Shown here: one piece after another, positions 22,453 to 32,661 of the stretch
Numbering within the stretch: position 1 is the first letter of the stretch
Layout: each line of letters starts with the position of its first letter
Assembly (NCBI GenBank): GCA_019775845.1
Contig: JADQAV010000018.1
Span: 1,123,044-1,187,043, forward strand
Direction: 5' to 3'
DNA length: 64,000 nt
Origin: Myrmaecium sp. VS I D KN 1
Lineage: Eukaryota > Ascomycota > Dothideomycetes > Valsariales > Valsariaceae
The notes under the pieces: model-generated
Databases searched by the model: none
Seen by the model: the letters and a program-made list of their open reading frames with translations, nothing else
Told to the model about the DNA's origin: nothing
Program-made: the position numbers and the translations under genes

Positions 22453-24434
22453 ATGTCTGGTCCCGCGATACACATCGGCCTGCCGTCCTGGGATCTCTTC
22501 AAGTTCCCTCCCGACCCAGCGCCGCCAGCGTTACCACCTCCGTCGCACGAGCGCACTTTCGCCCACCCCTTCCCGATCGATTTCGACATCTACAATGAGC
22601 TGCTCGACGTCAAGTACCCCGTCACCATCGCCGCCGTCTACGCCGTGAGCGTGACGCTGCTCAATGCCTACAATAAGAAGCGCGGCAACAAGCCGTGGTC
22701 CATCTCCAAGACCCTGCCCTTCAAGGCCTTCGTCATCCTCCACAACGTCTTCCTGGCCCTCTACTCCGCCGCGACCTTCGCAGCCATGGTCCGCGCCATG
22801 CGCGCCGTCCTGCCCGGTCTGCACTACGAGACCGACCTCGTGCGCACCGTCGATGCGCTCTGCAAGCTCCAGGGTCCGCGCGGCTACGGCGACGCGGTCA
22901 CGTACAACAGCACCACGGGCGCGTGGGGCAGCCGGAACAAGGCAATCAGGCTGGGCGACTACGGCACGCCGGATCCCACCGATCTCGGCCGGCTGTGGAA
23001 CGAAGGGTTGGCGTTTTGGGGCTGGTGGTTCTACCTCTCCAAGTTCTACGAAGTCCTCGACACCGTCATCATTCTTGCCAAGGGCAAGCGGAGCTCCACG
23101 CTCCAGACGTATCACCATGCGGGCGCCATGCTCTGCATGTGGGCTGGCATCCGCTACATGTCTCCTCCGATCTGGCTCTTCTGCCTGTTCAACTCCGGTA
23201 TCCACGCATTGATGGTGAGTATCTCGTGATTTACTTCTGCACATTCACAACCAGAGGCTAACCTTCACAGTACACCTACTACACCGTCTCCGCTCTCCGC
23301 ATCCGCGTTCCGCAGGCCATCAAGCGCACTTTGACTTCCCTCCAGATCTCGCAGTTCGTTATCGGTGCTTCTTTGGCTGCCATCCACCTCTTCGTCCACT
23401 ACACCGTCCCTGTTAGCACTCCCTACCGTCTCCTGACCACGGTGACCTCGCTCGTCGCGGCCGCTACCAGCACCGCTGCCCAAGACATCGCCGCCGCCAC
23501 CGCCTCGCCGCATCTCATTCCGCCTTACCTGCGCAAGCTCGCTTTCCGCGCTGCTGGCTCCGAAGGTCTCGCTGAGAACGTCCTCGACCAGCAAGGGCAC
23601 GTGTTCGGACCCGAGGCCGACCGCTTCGTCGAAAAGGTGCAAGAGACGTGGAAGCAGCGCGACGAGTATCAGTGGACGCATTGTCTGGACACCACCGGGC
23701 AGGCCTTTGCCGTCTGGCTGAACGTTATGTACCTCCTCCCGCTCACCGTGCTCTTCGTGCGCTTCTTCGTCAAGAGCTACTCCCGTCGCTACAAGGCCCG
23801 CCAGGCGGCTCAGGAGAAGACACATCTGCAGCAGTACGAGCGTGACATCGGCAAGTCCATCGGTGACGCGCGCCACGGAGTGGAGAAGGAAGTGGAGCAC
23901 CTGGGCCAGGGCATGGAAGACGGCGTCCTCTCGGCAGCGGAAAAGGCGGGACAGTGGGAGCGGCAGGCGCACGAGATGACCTCGTCGATGCTGGAGGACA
24001 TCACCAACCGAGCCAAGCGCGAGTGGGAAGAGCGGATGAAGAGCGGCGACGCGAGCCTCAGCAGCTCGCAGGTGGTGCAGAACGTCAAGGAGCAAGGGCG
24101 CGTGAGCATGGAGAAGGTGCAGGAGAAGGTCGAGCGCGCCCTGCGCGAACTCAAAGAGACGGAAACGTTCAAGCACTCTGAATCCTCGGCGACGGACGCC
24201 GATGAGAACGCCAGCCGCCCCGGCACCTCCGGCACCTCCGGTAGCGGCAGCTCGGCCCCGGATACTCCGGGCAAGAAGAAGAATGGTAATAAGAAGAGGA
24301 ATAAGAAGAAGGCGGAGAGCGCGGAGGGCCCCGTCGTCGTGGAGAAGGATGTCAGCGCCCATGCGCCGGAGGGCCTGAGCACGACGGATCCGAGAGAGGT
24401 GGGCGAGAGCTATGCGAAGGTTGTGAAGGAGTGA
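22453..24434 (+). CDS. ELO-family fatty-acid elongase with long Lys/Glu-rich tail
   Basis: Two exons, 22453-23214 and 23271-24434, encode 641 aa. The ELO domain spans about residues 45-420 and is multi-pass. KFYEVLDTVIIL (197-208), QTYHH (218-222) and the N-S-G-I-H-A-L-M/YTYY block (split by the intron) are the family signatures. The histidine box starts with Gln (QxxHH) instead of His (HxxHH), a variant known in lower-eukaryote polyunsaturated fatty-acid elongases. After the last hydrophobic segment (around 425-445) comes a ~190-residue charged, probably helical tail ending in a KKKNGNKKRNKKK stretch. The protein should act in the ER, condensing malonyl-CoA with acyl-CoA. The chain-length specificity cannot be told from sequence. 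Confidence 0.9.
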
Positions 24435-25233
24435 GTAGGTAGTAGGTTTCGTGGGTGGTTGAGGAGAGAGAGAGGGGGAGGGGATGATGCGGTGGGGGTT
24501 TTCCTTTTTTGGTGAGAGAGTGAGTTGACGAGATGGTTTTCTTTTTCTTTTTTTTTTTTCTCTTCGTCTTTTCTTCCTTTTTTGTGTTTCGTGGTGGTTC
24601 AGAATTGAAAAAGAGAGGGAGAGAGAGAGTTGGAGAGTGATTTAGTGGTTGAGATCCAGAGAGAAACACACTCATCGTCGAACAATATGAAATGGATATT
24701 GAAAAAAGGCATAGCTCATTCGTTTCTGTTGCCTGCTGGTGAGGCTCCGCTCCTCTCTTTCCCCCTTTTTCTCCTTTATCTTCCTCTGCGTCCGGATCCG
24801 GGGCCCGGGGTGTGATGCTTGATGCTGTAAGGCCAATATGGTTCGTTCCGCAGGGGGGATAGGGAAGAAAGCCATGTACTTATAACCGGGACGGAGATCA
24901 CGCGAAACATGAATAGAGAGGGACAAGTGCTCGAATGAATATTGATAGTATTCGAAGACTAAATCGCATAATACATCCCCAATTCTCCGTTCCCATCCAT
25001 AAACATGACAGAACGAACGCGGAGCATGATTCATAACAAGAGCCCCCGATTCATCATCCATCATATCTCTCCACCCACATTATGTCAGACTTAACCAAGG
25101 AGGGGAGTGTATACACTCCCTTCGTTACCGCTCACTGTTGGAGCCCCATTATCGCGTGTCAGATTACCATATTCGCCGGCTGTTGTCTATAACAATTCAA
25201 AGCAAATACCACCCAGTCAGTGGGGGATCAAAT
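24435..25233. other. Convergent intergenic region between elongase and CPY
   Basis: It contains the 3' tails of two converging genes, with G/A- and T-rich simple sequence at 24440-24620 including a T run near 24549. No additional gene is seen. Confidence 0.4.
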
Positions 25234-27007
25234 TTACTCCCACCACTCACCGCCAATCCAGCGGTTGAGGAAGTCGAGCGAAGCCACAGGCTGGTCGTAG
25301 GGGACCATGTGGCCAGCGGCGTGGATGCGCATGAAGGTGAAGTTGCCCGAGGTCTTGACGGAGCCGGACTTCTCGCCGTTACCGTTGACCTTGAGGTCCT
25401 CAGTCTTCGCATCGTTGAAGGCCTTCTTGCCAGGCCACTCAAGAGCCTCAGTCCAGGCACGGTTACCAAGCCAGTTGCAGATGTAATCGGCGTCACCCTA
25501 TGGCAGTGTCAGACTGGACTCAATGTTTGGAGGTTAGTCAAGGGGGGCACTTACAGCATAGATGAGGACAGGGATCTCCTCAAGGAGGCCGGGAACAACA
25601 CGGTGGAATGGCTTCATCCAGTCACCCTGGAAGAGGAAGTTGCGGTTGATGTCCATGTTGCAGCTCTCGTAGTTGTCGACCTCCGCACCAAGAGCCTCCA
25701 TGACCTCCTTGCGGTTGAGGTACTCGGCGATCCAGCCAAGTTCGGAATAGCACAGGTTGCCAGAGTCCTCACACTCGCCACGAATGTCATAGACGTTCTT
25801 GCCGGTGCGCTGGTAGGGGCCAATCATGGCATTGTTGCAGTAGATGGCAGCAGGAACGCAAGACCAGACGCTCTCAGAGTTGTAGCAGCTCTCGATAAGG
25901 TTAGCGCAGCGAGGGTAGGCATTCTCCATAGCCTGGCACTCGCCAGCGTCAAGGACGGCAGGCCATCCACCCTCACCGCAAGCCATGGGCTTGTAGTACT
26001 CGTACTGGGTGAGGCCGTCGGTGAGACCGTTACCAATGAGCACGGACTTCAGGTTGATGTTCCTCTTCTTGTGGGAGAGGATCTCAGAAGCAAAGACGGG
26101 GATGTAGTGGCCAGCGTAGGATTCACCAGCAATGTGGAAGTCCTGCTTGGCATACTCTGGGAACTGCTTGAAGAAGAGAGTAAGGAGAGCATAGACATCC
26201 TTGCCGGCAGCAACAGTGTTGCTCACTGAGCCACCGCTGTAGGAGAAACCAACGTTGACGGGCTGATCAAGGAAGATGACCGACGCGTTGGCGTTCCAAG
26301 AGTAAGGGTTGTGGACCACCTCGATCTTCTTGTTGATCGAAGCAGGGCCGAGCTCCATGAAGAGCCCGGTGAGCGAGGAGCAGCCAGGGCCGCCGTTGAG
26401 CCAGAGAACGACAGGATCGTTCTTGGGATCGTTACGGGACTCGAAGAACCCTTTGCCAATTGTTAGCTATCGTGTGACAAACGGATACGGATACGGATAC
26501 GGAGTTCGGAATTCACGTACAGTAGAAGAGATGCTTATCTTCCTCGTCGTCATCGAGGTATCCGCTGTACTGCTTGACCTTGTCGACGCCGAGCTTACTC
26601 GGATCCACTTTCTTGGTCCTCAGGCTGTAGCTCTCGAGGTTACCCTCGATCTCTCTCTCCTTCTCGCCGTTGGCGTTCTCGACCCAGACGGCCTGAACGT
26701 CGGCGCCCTTGAGAACGTGATCCCACTCCTTATCGGCCTTGCGGGTGTGAGGCTTGGGCAGTGAGAAGAAGCTAGCCTGGTCGAAAGACTCAGGGAACAT
26801 CAGGGTCATCTCATCCCACACATGGCGGGCCTCGGCAGTGAGGGATTTGAGTGACTCCTCGAGGTTGTGGAGCGGGTTGCTCCAGGACACCTCCTTGTGA
26901 CCCTCCTTGGGCTGTTGAGGCATGCTAGGAGCCTTGAGGACATGCTGGTCAAGAGCGACAGCAGAGGTCGCCGCTCCGAGGAGCAGAGCGGTGGAAGCAA
27001 CCTTCAT
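25234..27007 (-). CDS. cpyA: Vacuolar serine carboxypeptidase Y
   Basis: Three exons, 27007-26521, 26450-25555 and 25497-25234, encode 548 aa. Residues 1-19 are a signal peptide ([19 protein letters not shown]). A propeptide follows to about residue 125, and the mature enzyme starts near [17 protein letters not shown]. The S10 family features are [12 protein letters not shown] (over the first intron), NGGPGCSS oxyanion region, GESYAG with catalytic Ser273, GDADYICNW with Asp463 and [11 protein letters not shown] with His524. Many Cys residues and NxS/T sites fit a secreted glycoprotein sorted to the vacuole. It removes C-terminal residues from peptides in the vacuolar lumen. The first intron contains a short CGGATA triplicate (26481-26500). 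It is divergent from SDO1. Confidence 0.95.
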
Positions 27008-27598
27008 GGTGGCAAGCTTGATGGGTAGCTCTTATCAGCAAGCTCCGGAGGCTGGGGAGCGATAAAGAGAGATGGAAGTGATGCAGGTCACAACCTCGCG
27101 TTCGATGCGAGATAGTTGTGATGGAAAGGAGACGATGAGATGGAGGAGTGAAAAGGAGACAGTGATGAGTTGTCAGAGGAAGGGGAGGAGGATGTGAGGA
27201 GGAAGGGAGGAAGAAGGAAGGCGGTCGGGGTTGGGGTTGGGATGGCGATGCTCAAGGTACCTGCAACGCTACCGAGCTGGCGCATGCTCAGGCAGCCTCA
27301 AGGCAGGCACAGGCCGGTGGTTGGACGATATGACGACGGTGTGGACCTTATCAGCCGTCATGTGACTCTTGGCTTGCCTGGCCTCCCCGCACGGCCGTTC
27401 CGGGAAACCCTAAAAATGGCGGCCTAAGGCCCTGTCACTAGCTGTCAGCCGCAAGGCGCCAGGCATTCAGGCAGCAATCCCGCCCGCCGAAACCTCTCGA
27501 TCGTCATATCTTGGAGGAAAAAAGTGCCTTGGTGCATCTGCACCACGCTTTTCATACTCCAACACCATACCCGCGTACACATACCGTTCACTTTCAAG
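27008..27598. promoter_or_regulatory. Divergent upstream region of CPY and SDO1
   Basis: 591 bp. The part next to CPY (27110-27240) is purine-rich on the plus strand, that is pyrimidine-rich in the CPY sense, as in a leader. No discrete motif beyond this is claimed. Confidence 0.4.
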
Positions 27599-28589
27599 AT
27601 GCCGATTAATCAGGTATGACACTGACACATACGCCTCTCCTTTCTTGAATCTTACTGACGACGTTTTGTCCCCCATCTAGCCCTCCAACCAGATCAAGCT
27701 TACGAACGTGTCGCTCGTGCGGATGAAAAAGGGCAAGAAGCGCTTCGAGATCGCGTGCTACAAGAACAAAGTGATGGAGTGGCGGTCCGGGATCGAGAAG
27801 GACCTGGACAACGTGCTGCAGATCCCGAACGTCTTCATCAACGTGAGCAAAGGGCAGGCGGCCTCGAGCCAGGACCTGGCCAAGGCCTTCGGGCCCAAGG
27901 TGCCGCTCAACGACATCATCCTCGAGATCCTCAACAAGGGCGAGATGCAGGTGGGCGAGAAGGAGCGGCAGGCGCAGCTGGACCGCGTCCACCATGAGGT
28001 CATCGACATCGTCACCGGCAAGCTCGTCGACCCCCGGACGAAACGACCCTACACCCACGGCATGATCGAGAAGGCGCTCGACCAGCTCAGCGCCATGCAG
28101 GCCAAGGCCAAGGAGGAGAAAAGCGGCGCCAACACCCCGACGACGAATGGCGAGGGCGGCGAGCAGCGGAAGAGCCTGCCGACGTGGACGGGCGTCGTGA
28201 CGACGCGATCGGCCAAATCGCAAGCCCTTGACGCCATCAAAGTGCTCATCGCCCACCAACCGATGCCCGTCGCCCGCGCGCGCATGCGCCTGCGCATCAC
28301 CTGTCCGACAAGCGTGCTAAAGCAGACGGTCAAGCTGGCGCCGAAGCCATCAGCAGGGGACGAGGAAGACGGCGAGCCGGAGAAGACGAAGGGCACGGTG
28401 AAGGAGCAGATCTTGGGGTACGTCGAGCAGGTCGAGGCGGAGGACGTGCTGGGCGAGGAGTGGGAGTGTGTCGGCTTCGTGGAGCCGGGCGTGTTCAAGC
28501 ATCTGACTGAGTTTATTGGTAATCAGACGAAGGGACGGGCGCGGGCGGAGGTTTTGGATATGGCGGTTATTCAGGAGGGGGATTCATGA
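27599..28589 (+). CDS. SDO1: Ribosome maturation protein SDO1 (SBDS)
   Basis: Two exons, 27599-27613 (MPINQ) and 27681-28589, encode 307 aa. The FYSH domain (about 5-95) contains VSLVRMKKGKKRFEIACYKNKV and the LQIPNVFINVSKGQ strand. The helical domain II follows, with the conserved PYTHGMIEKAL, and then the ferredoxin-like domain III with KVLIAHQPMPVARARMRLRI. SDO1 works with the GTPase EFL1 to release eIF6/TIF6 from late 60S subunits. The domain II-III linker has a Gly/Asn/Glu insertion (about 165-180), and domain III has an acidic insert (GDEEDGEPEKTKG). It is longer than yeast SDO1 because of these inserts. Confidence 0.95.
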
Positions 28590-29891
28590 GCGTGCGTGAA
28601 GGGACAGGGCGGTGTAGAACTTTCAGAGGGGTTCGAGCGGCGTTTGGGTTCTGAATTGGGCTATTCCGGCCAGGTGTGCTTGCTGAGGTGGCTATACGCG
28701 GCGGCGAGGAAAGGAATGGGCAGATCGTCCGGGAACGGCAGAAAGACATGCACCACAACGACCACAACAGCCTTTCAAACGACCCCTCAAACCAAGCCGA
28801 AAGGTCTGGAGATACGGAAAGAACAGAAGCACGACACAGGAACCCCCCCGAATAGCAAAGGGGAAAACAAAGACGTTCACCGCTTCACATACACTAAAAG
28901 AAAAAAAAGGAAGATACCCGGGTACATGTTCCCCCCACAAGCAAAGCAAACGAAGCACTCTGCGGGAAATTGGTAGGAGGGAAGGTGCGGGAGAACTGCG
29001 CTTGATGGGCTGGATGGATGGATGGGTCGGAGGAGGAAAGAAAGTGCAAGGAAAAGCGAAGTTATGCTCCGGAGCGTATGTAAATAGCAGCTGAGTTGTA
29101 CTGTAGAGCTCGAGGAAAAGGAATAGGGCTTGTGAAGGATGTGAATGGACACGGTGCATTGGATGGTTATAAGTGAAGAGAACGTCGACGTTCTTGTAAT
29201 TATTCCGGGTCCCTGGCTCAACCGTCCTAACTGCTGTATGTTAGAATCGGGGGTAAGGTGAGGGGGTGGTGAAGGCGACTCACCCTATCTAGCCTTGTGA
29301 CGTCAGCCAGCCGTGAACTACGTTGTCCTGCTTAGGTGCTTTTGGCGGACAGTGAGATTGATGGTGAGACGGTTTGATGTTTCACGTGGGAGACTGGATA
29401 AAGAGGATTGCTCGAATGCTCGACAGCGCCGGGGTGATCATGTGTGGATCCCAGGAGTAAAGAGGGGGATGGTAGACCTCCGATGTCCTTTAGCCTTCAC
29501 ATTTCTTGTGAACGCGGCAAGAGCAAGAGGCAGTGCTGTGCATGAAGAGGACGACTTGAGCAAGTTGTTCATTTTCATCCTCCATCTCCTCTCCTCTCTC
29601 CCTCCCATCCCTCCCATCCCTCTCCGTCCTTCTTAGCCCGCCCGATGACGATGAAGATGATGCTGATAGAAATGACACAAAAACCCAAACGCCAGAAACG
29701 CCAGCACATACCACGGTCTTTATATCGCAGCCGCAAGCACAAACCCAAAAATTCCACGGCTTGCCCTTGAATATGTAAAAGAGAGAGAAGAGAAAAAAGC
29801 AGACGGGAAACGCAAAGAAGGCAAGGGAAAAGGGAAGATACTAGCAGGCTGGCAAACGCTTCTATGGATCTTTTCGAACGCTTGGTGGGGT
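28590..29891. other. Convergent intergenic region between SDO1 and CNB1
   Basis: 1.3 kb between two 3' ends. I see short ORFs in all frames without coding character, an A-rich part (28840-28910) and a C/T-rich part (29575-29630). No gene, tRNA or clear repeat is recognised. Confidence 0.4.
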
Positions 29892-30732
29892 TTAAAATTG
29901 ATCTGGAGGAGCTGGTTAGTCGAATTGCTCATGTTTGGTGTTCTTAAGGGAGGCATGGCGGATGGAATGATCCCATGTTGAGACGAAGCGGAGTTCTCGC
30001 GGGAGGGAGCAAAGAAGAAGCGGAGAAAAAGAGGAAACATACCCAATGTCATGCTCATGCTCACGTCCGTGTTCTCCACCATCTTGGTGAACTCCTCAAA
30101 GCTGATCTTGCCGTCCTTGTCCAGGTCCGCTTCCATGATGGTCTTATCCACGATCTAGCAATAGCGAAATCCATCAGTCAGCACTTCAGTTCCGATCGTG
30201 GCCAGGTTTCCAGCCCCCTTTCTCACCACTCTGTAAGGTAAGGGAATGTGTTGCAACGTACCTGTTGCAACTGCTGATCCTTCAAATTGCTGCCCACCAT
30301 CATCTTCAAGACGATGAACAGCTCGCCGTTGCTGATGTAGCCGTCGCGGTCGATGTCGTACACCTTGAACGCGAACCGGAGCTTCTCCTCCTTGTTCCCC
30401 TTGGAGCTGAAGGCGCTCAGGCCGGAGACGAACTCCTGGAAGTCGACGTCGCCGCCGCCGTCCTCGTCGAAGATAGCGATCATCCGCGTCGCGAGCGGGT
30501 TATTCGACACCTGCGGCAGCGCCAGGAACTCGTCCCGCTCGATCGTCCCGCTGTTGTCCTTGTCCAGCTTCATGAACCGCTTCCGCAGCCGGTCCACCTC
30601 GTCGCGGTCGACTGTTTGGTGGGAGGGATCAGCGAGGAGGCTCATGGGGATGTTGAGGTGGTTGGCGGCGTGTGACTTACAGTTGGACCCCTGCGCGATG
30701 TTCTCGAGCATTTGCGAGTTGGCGTTCCCCAT
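29892..30732 (-). CDS. CNB1: Calcineurin regulatory subunit B
   Basis: Four exons, 30732-30681, 30611-30262, 30154-30043 and 29902-29892, encode 174 aa, the family length. The last exon has just 11 nt (completing Asp, then Gln-Phe-stop), giving the conserved ending MSMTLDQF. MGNANSQ offers an N-myristoylation Gly2. Four EF-hand loops are complete: [36 protein letters not shown] and [12 protein letters not shown]. It binds Ca2+ and activates the calcineurin A phosphatase, acting in stress, cell wall and hyphal growth signalling. The tiny final exon is easily missed by gene finders, which would then read through into a false tail. Confidence 0.95.
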
Positions 30733-30978
30733 GGTGGTGGTTTGCGTGTGTGTGATGTTTGCTGGATTCCTGCGTGCTGCGGCAAGGCGTGGTGGTGGGA
30801 AGGGGAAAGGGTGTGAATGGGAGAACGGGGAAAGTCAGTAGTACCTTATTACTTGTATGAAGGCGACTGGGTTGTGATTGCGGGGGGTGGCAGTGGTTGT
30901 CACTTTTTCGGGGTTCAGGCCGGTGGATGCCCCACGATCTCGCCCGGGCGTTGGAGAGCTCCGAGCAAACGGTTAATT

Positions 30979-31142
30979 TACACCCCCTTTGCAAGGCCGA
31001 CGGTTAGCTTACGCCATGCATGTGGCTTGAGATCNNTGAGATCCTGGTTTACACGAATCAAAAGCTGTGCCGAGGTCATTTATTCCTTGTAAGAAGACGT
31101 GCATGAAGGAGCGCTAACCACCGGTTGCGCAAAGGGGGTGTA
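30979..31142. mobile_element. MITE-like inverted-repeat element with TA flanks
   Basis: The left end reads TACACCCCCTTTGC (30979-30992) and the right end GCAAAGGGGGTGTA (31129-31142), an exact 14-bp inverted repeat. The match continues imperfectly inwards: CCGACGGTTAGC faces GCTAACCACCGG and CATGCATGT faces ACGTGCATG, making arms of about 45 bp. The outer TA on both sides looks like the TA target duplication of Tc1/mariner-type elements. There is no room for a transposase, so it would be non-autonomous. The two N bases lie in the central spacer. Confidence 0.5.
31035..31036. other. Two-base assembly gap
   Basis: The only ambiguous bases in the window. TGAGATC occurs directly on both sides (31028-31034 and 31037-31043), which suggests two contig ends that overlapped but were joined by a nominal gap. 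Confidence 0.9.
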
Positions 31143-31325
31143 GGTAGGCGGGTGCACTCCGGGTAAACTGGGCCAGCCTTTAGACAGCTCCCACTCCGCA
31201 GACATCATCGCCGACTGAGATACTAATCCAACATTCACAAACCCATTTGTTCACCGCACAGCAATCCACCAACGACCAACCCATATATACCTACACACCC
31301 CCTTCACACCCTCCCATCTCCCACC

Positions 31326-32278
31326 ATGTCCGGCGCCGCCGCCGAGCTCGCCTCAACGCTGCAATCGGCCTCGATCAACCCGCACCCGTCGCCGGAGCAC
31401 GACGTCAACCCGTCCACGAGCGCGAGCCGGAAGGAGCCCGTCACCCTCGCCGCCTCCTCCTCGATCGACTCCGACATCGACGAGGACGAGATCCCGCTCT
31501 CCGTCCTGCACCCGCGCCCGCGCCGGCACACCCTCCCTCCCTTGCCCGACCTCCGCTTCGAGCAGAGCTACCTGAAGAGCATCGAGAAGGCCGAGGGCTG
31601 GCAGGGCGTGCTCTATATCACCGTTCGGGATCAGGTATGTATTCCCGGGGAACAAGAAAAGGAGAAAGGTCCTCTTCCCGATCATAAGGCTAACCAGTCG
31701 CTCTCTAACAGGTCATCCTCCCCCTCCTCCAAGGCACCCTCTGGACCCTCCTCCTCGCCGGCTGGCGCCACTGGAACCGCTCGACTCAGTTCCAAGGCCG
31801 CTCCCTCGGCGCCCGTCTCCGTCGCTGGTGGTGGTCCGTTAACAAGTGGGCCATCCCACACCCGAATCAGTCCGCTTCCGCTTCCGCCTCCACTACCAAC
31901 AGCGCCTTCTCCTTTCGCAGTCGCCGCTTGGCGAGTAATGTTCAGGAGGTGAGTGCTCAGAATGGCTGTTCTTGGGAGGAGGGGAGGGGTGCTTCTTGTT
32001 TTTCGCCTCCGCTTCTTCCTCCTGCGTCTGCGTTATGTCGTTTGGCTGATTCGACGCCACCCCCTCCCCTCCCCTCTCCTCCTTCCCCCCGCTCCCTTTC
32101 CCTCTCTTTCTTCTTTACCCTTGCAACAGCACGTGCGAGGGTGGGGGTGGGGGAAGAGGGGGAGGAGAGAGGAGGAAGGGGAAAACCTCATTCCGCGCCA
32201 CCCAGATTTTTAAAGCGTTCACTGACCGGTTGACGCAAGTTCTACGAGGATGAGTTCGGTGCGGCGGGGTGGGATTGA
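31326..32278 (+). CDS. DUF1770 domain protein
   Basis: Three exons, 31326-31634, 31712-31948 and 32240-32278, encode 194 aa with phase 0 at both junctions. The last exon gives FYEDEFGAAGWD. The family blocks seen are DEDEIPLSVLHPRPRR, LPPLPDLRFEQSYLKSIEKAEGW, ITVRDQ, then VILPLLQGTLWTLLLAGWRHWN. The hydrophobic stretch in the second exon could be a membrane-associated helix. DUF1770 proteins are found in filamentous ascomycetes and, to my knowledge, have no assigned function. Intron 2 is 291 nt; its acceptor (GCAAG) was chosen because it restores the conserved FYED ending. Confidence 0.82.
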
Positions 32279-32661
32279 GATCGAGAGGTGTGTGGGCCTG
32301 GGACGGTAGGAGATACAAGAGAGGGGTTTTACGCAAGAAAGGGAAAGAATTGTATTTGAAGACCTACCGGGGGATTGATATGATATGATGAGATGAAGCG
32401 GGATGGACGATTGCATGCATGACTGGCTTACATACGTAGATGAATGGGGAGAAAGGCGGGAGCATCATTCTGGATGGGTGTTAGGGCGCTCTTTTATGGT
32501 TGAACAGATCTTATCTATAACTTTTTCATACATACGTCTACACATACACATAGAGAGAGAGGGGGGGTATAAGCCAACCACCATCCACCTACCATCTCAT
32601 GCTGCTCACCCTCCACATCATCCATCCCAACGCACACCTCCGAAACCAACACCCTCCCCCC
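32279..32661. other. Convergent intergenic region
   Basis: 383 bp between the DUF1770 and tRNase Z stop codons. It includes a short GA run (32552-32563). No gene is seen. Confidence 0.4.

Larger units (their letters stand above)
30733..31325. promoter_or_regulatory. Divergent upstream region of CNB1 and the DUF1770 gene
   Basis: 593 bp containing the MITE-like element and the two-N gap described separately. A TATATATA-like word lies at 31284-31290, some 40 bp before the DUF1770 start. Confidence 0.45.

Noticed and set aside
25138-26229. Long plus-strand ORF (363 codons) opposite carboxypeptidase Y
   Set aside because: Antisense to well-supported CPY exons and crosses its splice sites; a shadow frame from GC-rich codons.
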